Shown one piece after another: positions 45,599 to 55,902 of a stretch of DNA of 64,000 nt (position 1 is the stretch's first letter; each line of letters opens with the position of its first letter). Below the pieces are notes generated by a model that had not been told where the DNA came from, made no database searches, and worked only from the letters and a program-made list of their open reading frames with translations. The position numbers and the translations under genes are program-made. Source of the DNA: Gremmenia infestans. Its lineage: Eukaryota; Ascomycota; Leotiomycetes; Helotiales; Hamatocanthoscyphaceae. Location of the stretch: contig JAFEVB010000029.1 of NCBI GenBank assembly GCA_032629725.1, positions 1,355,114 to 1,419,113 of the forward strand. The letters are read 5' to 3'.

Positions 45599-46554
45599 TT
45601 TGGTCTAGAAAAGGCCGAAGATAAGTGGAATCATCGTGGTAAGGTATTTAAAACGATGCGAATGACTCAAACTACAATGCTAGGTGTTTGCACACTGTAC
45701 CAAATTACTACGGCGTGTATAGTAGAAGGGAGGATGTTGAGCTAAAGCATTTGAAGTCGTTATACTTATGCTGATGCTACGCCACATCCAGGGTTGATGG
45801 CCACATATTATCCCGTACGATCTTGACATTAAAGTTTCCCTTTCGTTATTACTTGTATGATTCGAAAGAATAATACCGCACAATCTTCCAAAATTGATAA
45901 TCGCGTTTCCTTCTGGTCTGGTGCTTTAAGCGAAACGCTGACTAAGCTTGCATCAAGTCACGTGGATTAGGCACGTGGTCAAACAAATGACACTTGCGCC
46001 AGCTTTTAGAGATCTTGATTGTTTTGATCTATGCTATTATAACTTATTACTATACCAAGTATGTATCTCAAATTCTAATATCAAGTCTCTAGTAGCTATA
46101 AAGTTCTGGCGGCGAGTAAAATATAGTATTTGCTTCTAAGATATCTTCAACTTGGAACTTAGAACTAAAGGTGTTTTAAATATATACTAAATTTTTTAGT
46201 ATACTTCTTATTACTACAAATTGTATAATAATTGTAATAAATACTCTCTCAGAATATGAAGGATTATGTCATCCATTTTTCCGTAACCTTAAACAATTCG
46301 CCACATGCACTAGCCATACAGGTTTTCGGGACGGTACTTTACACGCCCTTGCATTTTAATCTAATGCCTTGGTCCTAATAGTGACGCAATGAAATAGTAT
46401 TACGTCGTAGATTTTATCGTAGATTTGATATATATAACAGATGGTCTACTGGATCTACATCTAATTTGCATTCCTATTCATCGAATAATCACCTTGAGGA
46501 AGCATCTATACACCCAACAATTCTCAATAAAAAGCTTTAATATAAACATACATC
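45599..46554. other. AT-rich divergent intergenic region
   Basis: The stretch is strongly AT-rich (for example TAAATATATACTAAATTTTT near 46175), with no coding frame. It lies between the broken F-box-like gene and the His/Glu-rich protein gene and must hold the latter's promoter. Confidence 0.45.
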
Positions 46555-47281
46555 ATGGACGCCGCTTCAAACGCAGTTAACAAGCTTTTCACCTCCAAGA
46601 GCCCAGCCGTCGAGAAGGAAACTACACAGGGCACTGCCAAGTCTGACATTGATGCGGCACCCGCCGTCTCTTCCCCCGGCGACGATGTAGACACAACTGT
46701 TTCTTCAAAGGTTGCGCCTGCTGTAGAGCACGAGCACATCAAAAAACAACACGAAACCCGCGAGCAAACCTTCGTCGAGAAAGAAAAGCACCAAGACCAC
46801 TACCATACCACCATCCAGCCTCTCAAAGACTCCGCAGTCCGCCCCGAGAAACACGACTACGTCCAGGAGACAGAGCACCGTAGCTTCGACCACGATAATG
46901 ATACTGCCAAGGCAAAAGCAGAGGCAGATCGAGCAGGCTTCAAAAGCACAAGCGAGAAGAAGGAGGTTGAGTCTACGACGAAGGAGCCAACGTTGGGCGA
47001 GGAGCACGTACATCATCACCTGCATGAGACCGTGCAACCCGTGATTGAGAAAGGCAAGTTAGATAATAGAATTAGCATTATCGAGGGCTTTTGCTGACAT
47101 GATACAAATAGAGGTCATTGATCCATCTGTTACCCATAAGAAGGTTAATATCAAGGAGACTCACCAGGAACCATCGGAGCACCACGGCGTAACTACGAAG
47201 TCTGCCATCTCAGTTGATGACTTCAAGAATAAGTTGGAAGGCGAGGATTCGTCGACAGTCGTTAAGGGTAAAGCTGTATAA
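46555..47281 (+). CDS. His/Glu/Lys-rich hydrophilic protein (fungal stress/allergen-like family)
   Basis: Two exons, 46555-47053 and 47112-47281, give about 222 residues. The protein is very hydrophilic with repeated patterns (EHEHIKKQHETREQTF, KHQDHYHTTIQPL, HVHHHLHETVQPVIEKE, PSVTHKKVNIKETH) found in a fungal family often labelled allergen-like, with no proven biochemical role. It is probably cytosolic and intrinsically disordered. The C-terminus has a typical end motif (SVDDFKNKLEG). The intron is unusual: the family-like junction IEKEVIDPSV is obtained only if it starts with GC (GCAAGT at 47054) and ends ATAG at 47111. The nearest GT donor would lead at once to a stop. Confidence 0.75.
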
Positions 47282-48250
47282 GTTGTAAATGTATCGGTTT
47301 GGCGCTCTAGGGAGTGAGTTGGAACGAAAAAATTATCGGTAGCTAGTTATTTGCCTCGGTACATTTTAGGTAGTTAATTCATAGCTGTAAAAAGTCTTAA
47401 AGTGAAGATGACTTAAAAAACCCTAAATATATTATTGAAAAAGCTTTCAACTTCTAATATTATGTCCTCTAATATGCCTCGTCAGTTCTCACACTGGATA
47501 AGACGCGGCTGAGCGGGGAATATATCTTCAGATTATACTACCTGCTTCATAGTAGCAGCAATAGTCACCTAGCTTCAAACCGCAGTAAGGCAGGTATGTA
47601 TAACGAATATATGCAGAGTGTTTACTAGAATATAATAGGACTTGGAAGCCCAGACAAGACTTGAAGGCAGGGCCAACAAAAAGAATTTCAAGAGCATTAT
47701 CACAATCACAAGCAATCAAGCAAAGCAAACATATATATCAATGTTCTTTTATTACGCGCACGGGGTGTATCTAATCCATTGCAAGAGGCAGAGCAGGAGC
47801 ATACTCACCAGACTATGTTACAAACAAGGAGTTTGTGCGAAACTACCGCACAGTAAGATATCCGGAAAAGGGAAAACAAAACAAGTACTTTTTATGATAT
47901 GCCCTCGAGAAGCCCACATGAAGCTCGATCCACTCCAAGATATCTATCCAAGAATTTGGAAGACATGAGAAGATTCATCTCGACTTCGTAGTATGTCGCA
48001 TGCCCACAGGTAGTATCCCAAACGCCCCATATATCGGTATCAAAAAGCCAAAAGCCCGTTGTGTGTAAGACAGGCAGCCACAAGCCAACAGCCCACTGGT
48101 GAAGAATGCCTCAGCCCACAAGTTCGATCTCAATGCCCACAGCTCCCATAAAGGAGAATAGTCAAGAGCCCACAACCCACAAAGCCAACGACCCACAAGT
48201 CAACGAGACACTTCCGTAGAAGCATCAGTGCGGCAGCCAACATGTTCGAC
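47282..48250. other. Convergent intergenic region with CCCACA-type repeats
   Basis: This lies between the 3' ends of the His/Glu-rich gene and the Gar2-like gene. The first part is AT-rich. From about 48000 to 48200 a degenerate motif around AGCCCACAA recurs about eight times, for example near 48062-48090, 48112-48122, 48168-48185 and 48190-48200. No coding frame is convincing. Confidence 0.5.
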
Positions 48251-49923
48251 TTAGAAAGTCTGCTTCTTGCCTTGGAAATCTCCAAAGCCACCACGGTTTG
48301 TGCTTCCGCCACGGCCACCACGAGCACCTCCACGTCCTCCGCGGTCACCGAAGCCACCACGGCTGCCGCCACGTCCACCACCACGACCACCTCCGCGCCC
48401 TCCACGATCTTGGAAGCCACCGCGACCTCCTCGTCCACCTCCACGACCACCACCTCCAGCAGCACGGTCTGGCTTGGGTGTAGCATAGTCGAGACGGACT
48501 GGGCGACCAGCGATCTCTTGTCCCTTCATGGCCTCGTAACCAGCCTTGGCACCGTCGATGGAGTCAAATGTGACGTATCCGAAGCCCTTGGGGTTACCAG
48601 AGTCCCTGATATTATTAGCATGAAGCATACAAAGGATGGAAGATGATACTCACATGTCGGTAGGAAGTCTGACGTTTACGACAGTTCCGTGCTCGCCGAA
48701 AGCCTCACCAACAGCGTTCTCATCAGCATCAAATGACAAGTTACCGACAAACAGTGTGTCAGAAGGAGGGTTGGTTGAGTCGCCGAATTGCTTGGCACGG
48801 CTGTCTGCTTTGTCTTTTGGACCATCGTTGGATCTTGGGGTAGAGAAGTCGACATTGGCCTTGCGACCGTCAATATCTTGGTCCTTCTTGGCAGCAAGGG
48901 CAGCAGCAGCTGAGGCAGAGCTGGAGAACTCGACATATCCGAATCCCTTGGAGCGTCCACTCTCACGATCGGTAATGATGTTTGCACGGGTAATCTCTCC
49001 AAACTCCTCGAACTCACGATACAGCCACTCGTCATCGACGTTCCAGCTCAGGTTGCCAACGAACAGGTTCTTGCTTCCATTGTCATCGACGGCCTCGGTC
49101 TTGGACTTCTTGGCGGATGCAACGGGCTCGTCCTCGGCCTTGCGCTTCTTGGAAGGAGCTTCAGTCTCAGCGGCAGAGTCATCAGAGTCGGATCCAGAGT
49201 CAGATCCAGATGCGTCGGAATCATCATCAGAGCCATCGGAGTCAGACTCAGCATCGGACTCCTGATACATGAATTAGAATCGAGAGAATTGAAAAGGATA
49301 GATGCAGAACTCACAGTAGCCTTGGCAACTACCTTGGCAGCGCCATTGACAGCGCCCTTTGCAGTCTCGACAACCTTCTTGGCGACAGCAGCTGGTGCAG
49401 TCTCCTCATCAGAATCGGACTCGTCGGAAGAGTCTTCGCTGTCGGAAGCGGCAGCAGCAGACTTTTTAGGAACGGAGTCAGAATCAGATGCCTCGGAATC
49501 AGAATCCGAGCCTTCAGACTCGGATTCGTCAGAGGAAGAGGAATCAGAGGAATCTACCTCTTTCTTGGCAGCTTGGCCGTTGGTCTTGCCATTGGCCTTG
49601 CTGTTCAAGACAGGCTTTGCGACCTCAGCCTCGGATGCGGAAGAGTCGTCGTCAGAGTCGGAATCGCTGGCGGCGGCGGGCTTCTTCTCATCCTCGCTGT
49701 CGCTCTCGGCCTCGGAGGAGGAAGGCGATGGTGATGGGGCCTTCTTGACGGGCTTGCTGCTCTTCTTGCCATTGACCTTAGTGGCGGTGTCCTTTGCGAT
49801 TTGCTTGGACTTGGCGGCTGGAGTCTGAGATGGTTTAGTGACAGACGCGTTTTTGACTGCTGAAAGTGGTTTGACCTCAGACTTGACCTTCTTGTCCGTC
49901 TTGGAACCCTTGACTTTGGACAT
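48251..49923 (-). CDS. Nucleolin-like nucleolar RNA-binding protein (Gar2/Nsr1 type)
   Basis: Three exons (49923-49315, 49261-48654, 48605-48251) sum to 524 codons. The layout matches Gar2/Nsr1: a long N-terminal region of alternating Lys-rich and Ser/Asp/Glu-rich acidic blocks (about 1-270), then two RRMs (LFVGNLSW with SKGFGYVEF, and LFVGNLSF with PKGFGYVTF), then a C-terminal Arg-Gly-Gly tail (about 460-523). Proteins of this type act in the nucleolus in pre-rRNA processing and 18S rRNA production. The acidic Ser tracts are usual casein kinase 2 targets, and the RGG tail is usually methylated. Introns are GTGAGT-type, one in phase 0 and one in phase 2 within RRM2. It is divergent from the NDUFB10 gene. 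Confidence 0.93.
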
Positions 49924-50394
49924 GATGAAGAGTTGGTATTGGGTAGAGGAGTATGAGTATGGGTACGAGTATGATGGGAAGATGTAAGTGTATGAAGGAG
50001 TTGAGATGTGAAAGGCGTGTGTAGTGTATGAACAAGAAGAAGAAGAGATGGAGATTGGATGTGGGATGTGGGAAGAAGAATTATTTTGTAGATAAAAAAA
50101 AGTCGAGTTAAGTGGGGAACTAAAAGCGGGAGGCGGTGAAAAGCTCTTATCGAGTCCCGATTGAAATCGAATTTTCATTCTCGCTTATCAATAGCGGGGG
50201 CTAGAGATGACCATACTACAAAGGGTTAGCGGTGAACGTGACTTGGATTTCATGATCATATCCATTTGTTACCCAGAAAGAGCCGCATTCTAATCGCAGC
50301 TCTACGAAGAGTGCATTACTACCTGTCACCACCACTCAATTGTCCTGTTCAACATCTACAATCTCACTCCCAATTCCGCCATTATCACCCCACC
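49924..50394. promoter_or_regulatory. Shared divergent promoter, Gar2-like and NDUFB10 genes
   Basis: About 470 bp separate the two start codons. The half nearest the Gar2-like gene has GAGTATGAGTATG-type repeats (CATACTC on its coding strand) and a long purine/pyrimidine bias typical of a transcribed 5' leader. The half nearest NDUFB10 has a run of CACCAC/CATC. No specific factor site was identified. Confidence 0.4.
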
Positions 50395-50820
50395 ATGGCA
50401 CCAACCCCCGAGTCCGCTGCGTTTCTGGCCAAGAAACCCACGGTCCCTCCGACCTTTGACGGAGTCGATTACGATGATACGGCTCGATTGAAACAAGCCC
50501 AGGATGCAATTATTCGGGAACAATGGGTTAGGAGTATGATGGCGAGATTGGTTCGGGAAGAGATGGGGAAGTGTTATTATCGCGAGGGAGTCAATCATTT
50601 GGAGAAGTGCGGAGCTTTGAGAGGTAAGCAACACCGGAGGATCATACGTGCAGTTGGCGTTGGGGATTTTAATCGATCGGAATCGGGAAGACATATGCAA
50701 TAAAATAAAACTTGTGGCTAACTCATACATCTGTCAGAACGATATTTCGAGTTATTGAAGGAGTCCAAGATCCGGGGATATCTGTTTGAGCAAGGAAACC
50801 GCATCTCGAAGCCACAATAG
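50395..50820 (+). CDS. NADH:ubiquinone oxidoreductase (complex I) NDUFB10/PDSW-type subunit
   Basis: Two exons, 50395-50623 and 50738-50820, are joined in phase 1 (GTAAGC donor, GCTAACTCATACATCTGTCAG acceptor) and give about 103 residues. The product matches the fungal form of this accessory subunit of the complex I membrane arm: ESAAFLAKKPTVPPTFDGVD at the start, IIREQWVRSMMARLVREE in the middle, the cysteines of KCYYREGVNHLEKCG, and a C-terminal YFELLKESKIRGYLF. It acts in the mitochondrial inner membrane. No cleavable presequence is seen, as expected for this subunit. It is about the usual fungal length and appears complete. Confidence 0.88.
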
Positions 50821-51269
50821 GATGGGTTTGTAGCAAGGGTATATTGGGGAGAGAGAATTAGAATGGAACTGGCAAACTCTAAGACGTGATGCATGGCTGG
50901 ATAAAACGCTGTTGTATGAATAGAAACCAGCTTCAGTGCAGCGGCATGAATCAAATACAGCTTCTGCACCCGATTCTCGTCCACCTTTTTAATTTCAAGC
51001 TCTCACTCAATTGCTTGTATCTGTTCTCAATCGTGAAGACCAGACGTATCTGCCAGAATTTCGAGCATTCAAATTCCATTTCAGCCCGTTCCGAAGCTGC
51101 CATAAGCTAAAAACTATCAAGGGCACTCACTCAGTCAACCACTCGAGAGCTTGATATTCGCGTCGCAACCGTGCTCTTCCGGCTCCCGTACAACCTCCCA
51201 AAAAGTTCATGTTCAAATAACCAGCCCAGCCCAACCCAGCTCAAACCTTTTCAGCACAACACCACAAAA
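50821..51269. other. Intergenic, promoter of the mL54 gene
   Basis: The stretch contains the 3' UTR of the NDUFB10 gene and the promoter of the mL54 gene. A small frame at 50886-51110 shows no protein character. Nothing else was seen. Confidence 0.4.
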
Positions 51270-51997
51270 ATGATCTGCCGCTCCTGCCTGCGCAAAGGCG
51301 CATCTTCCTTACGGCCATCAATCTTCTCGCGCTCTCTCACATCCTCAATTCCCCGCCTGGATGCTACAACTGCCGCACCATCTTCGAGCCCTCCAGTAGC
51401 AACCTCGACCTCTGCAGCACAACCCTTTAGCACTCCTCTCTCACCAAAACCAAACGATGTTTCCCTGGGCACATCACTAAAACCAAAACCCAAGACCACT
51501 GCGTTGCCCGCATCGATATGTCTGCCGGGGTCGGTCATGAAAGGGCTGAATTATTTCAAGGGCAAGGAGGATCCGGTTGCTTTGGCAGAGGAGGAGTATC
51601 CAGATTGGTTGTGGCATGTTCTGGATGTGAAGGACAACGCTGGTATAGTGAATGAGGAGGATGGTGATGAGTTTTGTAAGTAGCATCTTCTCTTACCCCA
51701 ATCCTTTGCCATAGGAGACTTGAAGAGAAGAAAGGGGATTGAAAGGCTAATGATGTACTCGCAGCCAAATCCAAGAAGATCAGACGCAAAGCAGCGAAAC
51801 GGCAGCGCAAACTCGAGGCCAAACTCCTCGCCTCGGGCGATATTTCTGCATTGACGCCCAAAGTACCCATTACAAGACAGAGTGTGGATCTGCCAATTGG
51901 AGAAGAGGGAATGGGGGAGAGATCAGAGTTGAAGCGAGCCATGAGGAAGGAGAGGAGGGCCAAGATCAAGGAGGCCAATTATCTGAAGGCCATGTAG
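51270..51997 (+). CDS. Mitochondrial large ribosomal subunit protein mL54
   Basis: Two exons, 51270-51675 and 51765-51997, are joined in phase 1 (GTAAGT donor, GCTAATGATGTACTCGCAG acceptor) and give about 212 residues. The N-terminus is Arg/Ser-rich with few acidic residues (MICRSCLRKGASSLRPSIFS), fitting a mitochondrial targeting peptide, and leads into a low-complexity Ser/Pro linker. The mL54 core follows: SICLPGSVMKGLNYFKGKEDP, then EEYPDWLWHVLD, and a basic C-terminal end (SKKIRRKAAKRQRK ... RSELKRAMRKERRAKI). The protein is a component of the mitochondrial ribosome large subunit. It ends about 215 bp from the end of the convergent TAF7 gene. Confidence 0.88.
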
Positions 51998-52212
51998 GTT
52001 GGTGGTGTGTATTACTATATAGCAAAGGGGTAGGATGTATATTGCAAGCTGGATTGTTATTGTACGCAGTCACAGGTGCAGGGGGTTTTGTATGATTTGA
52101 CGGGTATTAGTCTTATACAAACAGGCTTGTAATGCAAAGCTAGGCTATCATGATCGATGCCTTTGTTGTACAGATATGATATCTCTCAGATCATCTAGTT
52201 CTACATCTCCGA

Positions 52213-53775
52213 CTAGTCATCCTCATCCCCATCCCCCTCTCCAATGGAAGACTTCTTCAACTGCAATTCAGCCTTGAGCTTCCTAACATTATCCTCTAAT
52301 CGCTTCTTCAGGAGCATATTGGTCTGGGCCGCCAGCTGAGCCTGTACGTTCTCAATCTGCTTTTCCAGATCCACGATATCTTCCCTCATGCCTTGGATCT
52401 GCGCAAGCTTTGCCCTGGCTTCTTCGTCAATACCTCCCTCTGAGTCGGCTTCGTCATCCGCATCTTCATCCTCCACTGATTCATCTCCACTATCTTCCTC
52501 GGCACGACCCGGTGTCCCCCCATTGAGAGTAGCACCTTCATTCGTAGACATTGGAGTCGCGGCTTCAAGATTCTCAGCTTGCATAGCTGCCTCCAGCTCG
52601 GCCTCCAGTTCTGCATCCATGTCTTCATCCACTGCCCCATTAGCGTGATGATCTTGACCAAAGTAGCCAGGCGTATCATCAACCTCGCCCTCGGCATCAT
52701 CGTCCTCGGAATATTGTCCCTGGCCATCCTCATATCCATCAGGACTGCTCTCGGGACTAAAAGCACTCTCCCGCCTACTCTCCTCTTCCACATCAAACAT
52801 TTCCCACTTTGATGTAACAGCCGCCTTATCTTCCTCCATCAGCCTGTCCACCTCCGCCTCCACAGCTTCGATTGCCGTTCTACTGATACGTTTTCTGAAT
52901 CTGCGTTTGCGGGCATAATGCATAGGCGGGGTCAGCCCGTGAGGATACTGAAAGGTCTTCGGATCAATAATCTTAGGCAAAGGAATAGTTTTCGCCTCGT
53001 CCTCCTTTGCGATGGGCGCAAACACCCATAACATCTGGCAAATATCCGCACTCTTCCACCATCCCCGCTTATCCCAACTCTTCATGCCCTCCACAATACA
53101 CGGTAAATCCACCAGCGCAGCAGCATAGAGATGCCCCCTGATATTGACTGATGCCCGCCGACCATTCGCTTCATAGAACTTCATCTGTACATCTGCGCCC
53201 CCTTGACTCAGCGGCAGACCAATCTTCTTGTTCACTATCGCTTCGCGTAGGTACTCGCAGTCGTTACCGGGGAACATGCGTAGCACGAACTCTTCCTCGA
53301 TTGTAGGATCCAGTTCGCGGTCGCTGGCTTCCGAATCATAACCCTCTCCAGGAGGGTGCTTCGGCGGCTTGCCCTTCAACTTTGGCTTGATGTGAACAGG
53401 CGTCTGCGCAACAGCAGGTGTTTTGGGACCGAAACTGAGCTTTACTCGCTTTGCTGCAGGGGGTTGGACTGCTATTGTGGAGCCTTCATTGTCGCTCTCC
53501 GAGTCAATATCTCTAGGGGCGCGCTTCTTGCTTTCGAGGAGTTTTGCGCTGGGCTTGGATGCTCGGCCTGCTTTGGTCTTTTTGGGTTTGGGGACATCTT
53601 CGATGATGGGGGCGGGAGTTGAAGGCGTTGATTTGGCTATCAACTTGAGTTTCGGGCCTCCTGGAGTAGAACTTCTGGGTGTTGGAGGTGGGCCAGCGCC
53701 TGGAGTTGCGGAGGGTGTGGCTAGGGATGGATCTCTGGGGATACCGGTGTTAAGCTTTAACTTGATGCCGCTCAT
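52213..53775 (-). CDS. TAF7: TFIID subunit TAF7 (TAFII55 family)
   Basis: An intronless gene of 520 residues. The N-terminus (MSGIKLKLN ... GGPKLKLIAK) is disordered and Lys/Pro/Ser-rich. The TAFII55 domain spans residues about 155-310 (EEEFVLRMFPGNDCEYLREA, VNIRGHLYAAALVDLPCIVE, KSADICQMLWVFAPI, YPHGLTPPMHYARKRRFRK). The C-terminal part is acidic (EDEDADDEADSEGG) and ends in a predicted coiled coil (MREDIVDLEKQIENVQAQLA ... KAELQLKKSS). TAF7 binds TAF1 in the TFIID complex and restrains it during RNA polymerase II initiation. Translation was started at MSGIKLKLN because this is the canonical family beginning; the open frame upstream is non-coding. It is divergent from the TAF3 gene. Confidence 0.93.
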   Translation of the reverse strand: MSGIKLKLNTGIPRDPSLATPSATPGAGPPPTPRSSTPGGPKLKLIAKSTPSTPAPIIEDVPKPKKTKAGRASKPSAKLLESKKRAPRDIDSESDNEGSTIAVQPPAAKRVKLSFGPKTPAVAQTPVHIKPKLKGKPPKHPPGEGYDSEASDRELDPTIEEEFVLRMFPGNDCEYLREAIVNKKIGLPLSQGGADVQMKFYEANGRRASVNIRGHLYAAALVDLPCIVEGMKSWDKRGWWKSADICQMLWVFAPIAKEDEAKTIPLPKIIDPKTFQYPHGLTPPMHYARKRRFRKRISRTAIEAVEAEVDRLMEEDKAAVTSKWEMFDVEEESRRESAFSPESSPDGYEDGQGQYSEDDDAEGEVDDTPGYFGQDHHANGAVDEDMDAELEAELEAAMQAENLEAATPMSTNEGATLNGGTPGRAEEDSGDESVEDEDADDEADSEGGIDEEARAKLAQIQGMREDIVDLEKQIENVQAQLAAQTNMLLKKRLEDNVRKLKAELQLKKSSIGEGDGDEDD

Positions 53776-54200
53776 CTTGATAATCTGTTGGCGGCGTTCC
53801 AAAGTTCGTAGGGGAGTAAGGGATAAGATCTGGAGTATTGCAGCCGATTTCGAATCCTTTGGGGGTAGGATGGGTGGGTGTTGGTGTTGCGTTCTTAAAA
53901 GGGAGGGGAAGCTGGACCAGACCCAGACGACATATAAATTCGATACGGCGGGCCATGCAGACCCTTGACGCAATGCGCCTGAGCTTTTAATGAACAAACC
54001 TCCTCTCCCCTCCCATTCACATTGCATTGGCAAGTTCTTGCAATCCTTGCAATCCCATACCAGCAATCCCACAAACATACAACTACGAATCCTTTCGCGA
54101 CCTTACGACGGCCATGAAGTGTTCCACGTCAAACGTTCCTTGACTTTGCTGTCAAGCCTGCCACCCTACACACCCGTAAACCTGACACCCAACAGTCACC
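53776..54200. promoter_or_regulatory. Shared divergent promoter, TAF7 and TAF3 genes
   Basis: Only 425 bp separate the start codons of two subunits of the same complex. The sequence has C-rich stretches on the TAF3 side (CTCCCCTCCCATT) and a matching poly-pyrimidine/CCC pattern towards TAF7. No canonical TATA box is evident. The arrangement would allow coordinate expression, but that is inferred from layout only. Confidence 0.45.
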
Positions 54201-54887
54201 ATGACAACTCCCCAAGCTCTCCACCACTCCCTTCTACGTCCATGTATCCTCCACATCCTCCGCGCTGCAGGTTACCACTCGACACGCCCCTCTGTGCTTG
54301 ACACGCTCACCGATCTGGCGGCAAGATACATGTTCCTGCTTGCGCAAGCAACCGCAAATCATGCAGCGCTGAATCATACAGAGCCCGAGCTTGCGCTGGA
54401 GATCTCAGTGCAGGATGTCAGGATGGCAATGCAAGATTGCGGCGCGCTGATACCGGAGAAGCCGATGGTAGAGCAGGAGTTTGATGGTGAGGAAGATACA
54501 CGGGGTATGGATGCCTTTCTGGCTTGGGCGCAAGGACCGGGAAATAAGGATATTATGAGAGTTGCGTTGGAGGGAGATTCCGAGAAACAGGATTACTTGG
54601 CAGGTTTGTGGCCAGGGGATAGAAGGTTAAATATATGCTAATCATACGCAGCTCTCAAGAAGAAGCACAATACGACGACGGAGGGAGATACGAGATATAA
54701 TGGGACGATATTGGGCAAACCCGCGGAACCTCGAGCTGTCAAGGTGGAAGGGGGAGATATAAGCAGCGTCAAGGAATGGGCGGAAAGGTTGAAGAAACCT
54801 CGAAAAGACACCTCGATCATCTCATCGCGGCGCCCGTCTTCAGCTCTAAGCTCGTTGGGAGATGACATGGATGACATTGAGTTTTAG
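54201..54887 (+). CDS. TAF3: TFIID subunit TAF3-like histone-fold (BTP) protein
   Basis: Two exons, 54201-54603 and 54652-54887, are joined in phase 1 and give about 212 residues. The first 75 residues form a bromodomain-associated histone fold (LLRPCILHILRAAGYHSTRP, SVLDTLTDLAARYMFLLAQ, ISVQDVRMAMQDCGAL), the type found in TAF3, which pairs with TAF10. A linker (GMDAFLAWAQGPGNKDIMRV) and a basic disordered C-terminus (VKEWAERLKKPRKD) follow. It lacks the PHD finger of animal TAF3, as is usual in fungi. It could also be described as a general BTP-domain factor, but the size and the neighbouring TAF7 support TAF3. The intron acceptor CATACGCAG follows a GCTAATC branch-like sequence. Confidence 0.82.
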
Positions 54888-55020
54888 CTGTGGCCATGAT
54901 CATTTCTGCATCGCGACGGCGTTTGGGGAATTTCGGGTTATAAAATACATGCAGCCATGCGGATACCACCACTGAGAATACAGTTCTCAATCTCAAACCC
55001 AAACTCTCCCGATTGTTCTC

Positions 55021-55464
55021 TTATACTGAACCGATGCCCTCGCTCTCAATCCTATTCCCCGCTCCCCCATCAACACTCTCGCCCCCTTTCCTTGCAGCCT
55101 TGATATCCTCCCTTGCCCCCTTTTGCTCCGCCTTTTGTCTGTCCAGCCCACTTGTCAAGCTGTTCTGTTCACCCCAGCCAGCATTCTTCTTGTCGAACTG
55201 CGCATTCATAACTTCTCCCTCTCCAGAGGCGCGCATCTGCTCCCCTTCAAGATCCTCATTCTGTGGTCCGATTTTGCTTCCTGGTAACGTGGCATTGCTG
55301 TCGTCTGCATTGTCTTTGGGATGGTCGCCATGGCCTGCTGCAGTGGCCATGCCTACAGTCATCGCTGGGGTAGCAGTGGATTCCGGGTGGGTGTCATTGG
55401 CGCCGAATGTTGTTCCTGCTCCTCGAGCTGAGTTTAGGGAGGATTGGTCTTTGGAGGCCGACAT
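55021..55464 (-). CDS. Small conserved disordered protein, unknown function
   Basis: An intronless gene of 147 residues starting at MSASKDQSSLNSARGAG. It is hydrophilic, Gly/Ala/Asp/Lys-rich, without Cys or hydrophobic segments, and contains patches such as FDKKNAGWGEQNSLTSGLDR and REDIKAARKGG. I recognise the type as a small fungal protein of unknown function. Its composition recalls stress- or conidiation-related hydrophilic proteins, but no specific family can be named. It is divergent from palC, about 440 bp away. Confidence 0.65.
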   Translation of the reverse strand: MSASKDQSSLNSARGAGTTFGANDTHPESTATPAMTVGMATAAGHGDHPKDNADDSNATLPGSKIGPQNEDLEGEQMRASGEGEVMNAQFDKKNAGWGEQNSLTSGLDRQKAEQKGAREDIKAARKGGESVDGGAGNRIESEGIGSV

Positions 55465-55902
55465 GGTTGGTGTATTAGGTTGATTTTGTGTGGATTTTAA
55501 TGGGTTGAGAGACGGTTGAATTTGACACTTGTGATACGTATGACTGTAAATATTGAAGTGCACAAAATCTGGTAATTGAAACCGTTGTTCCACTTGGAAA
55601 ATGAGAGTTGATCGATCCCCCGCTGTGACGTATTGATATGATATGTGTCTAGATTCACCCCCTCGTACCGCTAGATAGCTTCCTCGCTAATGTGAAGCTG
55701 AAGTTGAGCCAAGCCAAGAGAGCCTTGCTTGTTTTAACTACCTACAGCCTTACGACTATAAATATGTTCAACCTGCCATGATTTACGAGATACAATCGGA
55801 TTCTCATTCATGATAAACTTCATGACTTTTAAACCTACCAGTCTTCGAGCCCTCATATTACCCTAGCCGCGGTGATCAAGTTGGTAGTCGCTATTCACAA
55901 TC
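55465..55902. promoter_or_regulatory. Divergent promoter of the small disordered protein gene and palC
   Basis: This 438-bp region holds both promoters. A tandem overlapping GCCAAG pair lies at 55708-55718 and is described separately. Otherwise the sequence is moderately AT-rich with no clear TATA box. Confidence 0.45.
55708..55718 (+). promoter_or_regulatory. Two overlapping PacC-type sites (GCCAAGCCAAG)
   Basis: Two copies of GCCAAG share one base and lie about 185-195 bp before the palC start codon. GCCARG is the published core binding site of the pH-responsive factor PacC. PalC is part of the pathway that activates PacC, so feedback control is possible. The hexamer is short and may occur by chance; the tandem arrangement raises the interest only modestly. 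Confidence 0.35.

Noticed and set aside
48242..48646. Plus-strand Thr/Ser-rich frame opposite the RGG tail of the Gar2-like gene
   Set aside because: It is the complement of GGN repeats coding the Gly-Arg tail; low-complexity shadow only.
48636..49828. Long plus-strand open frames rich in Ser opposite the Gar2-like gene
   Set aside because: They mirror the Ser/Asp/Glu repeat codons of the real minus-strand gene, which has RRMs and good introns. The plus-strand products have no domain.
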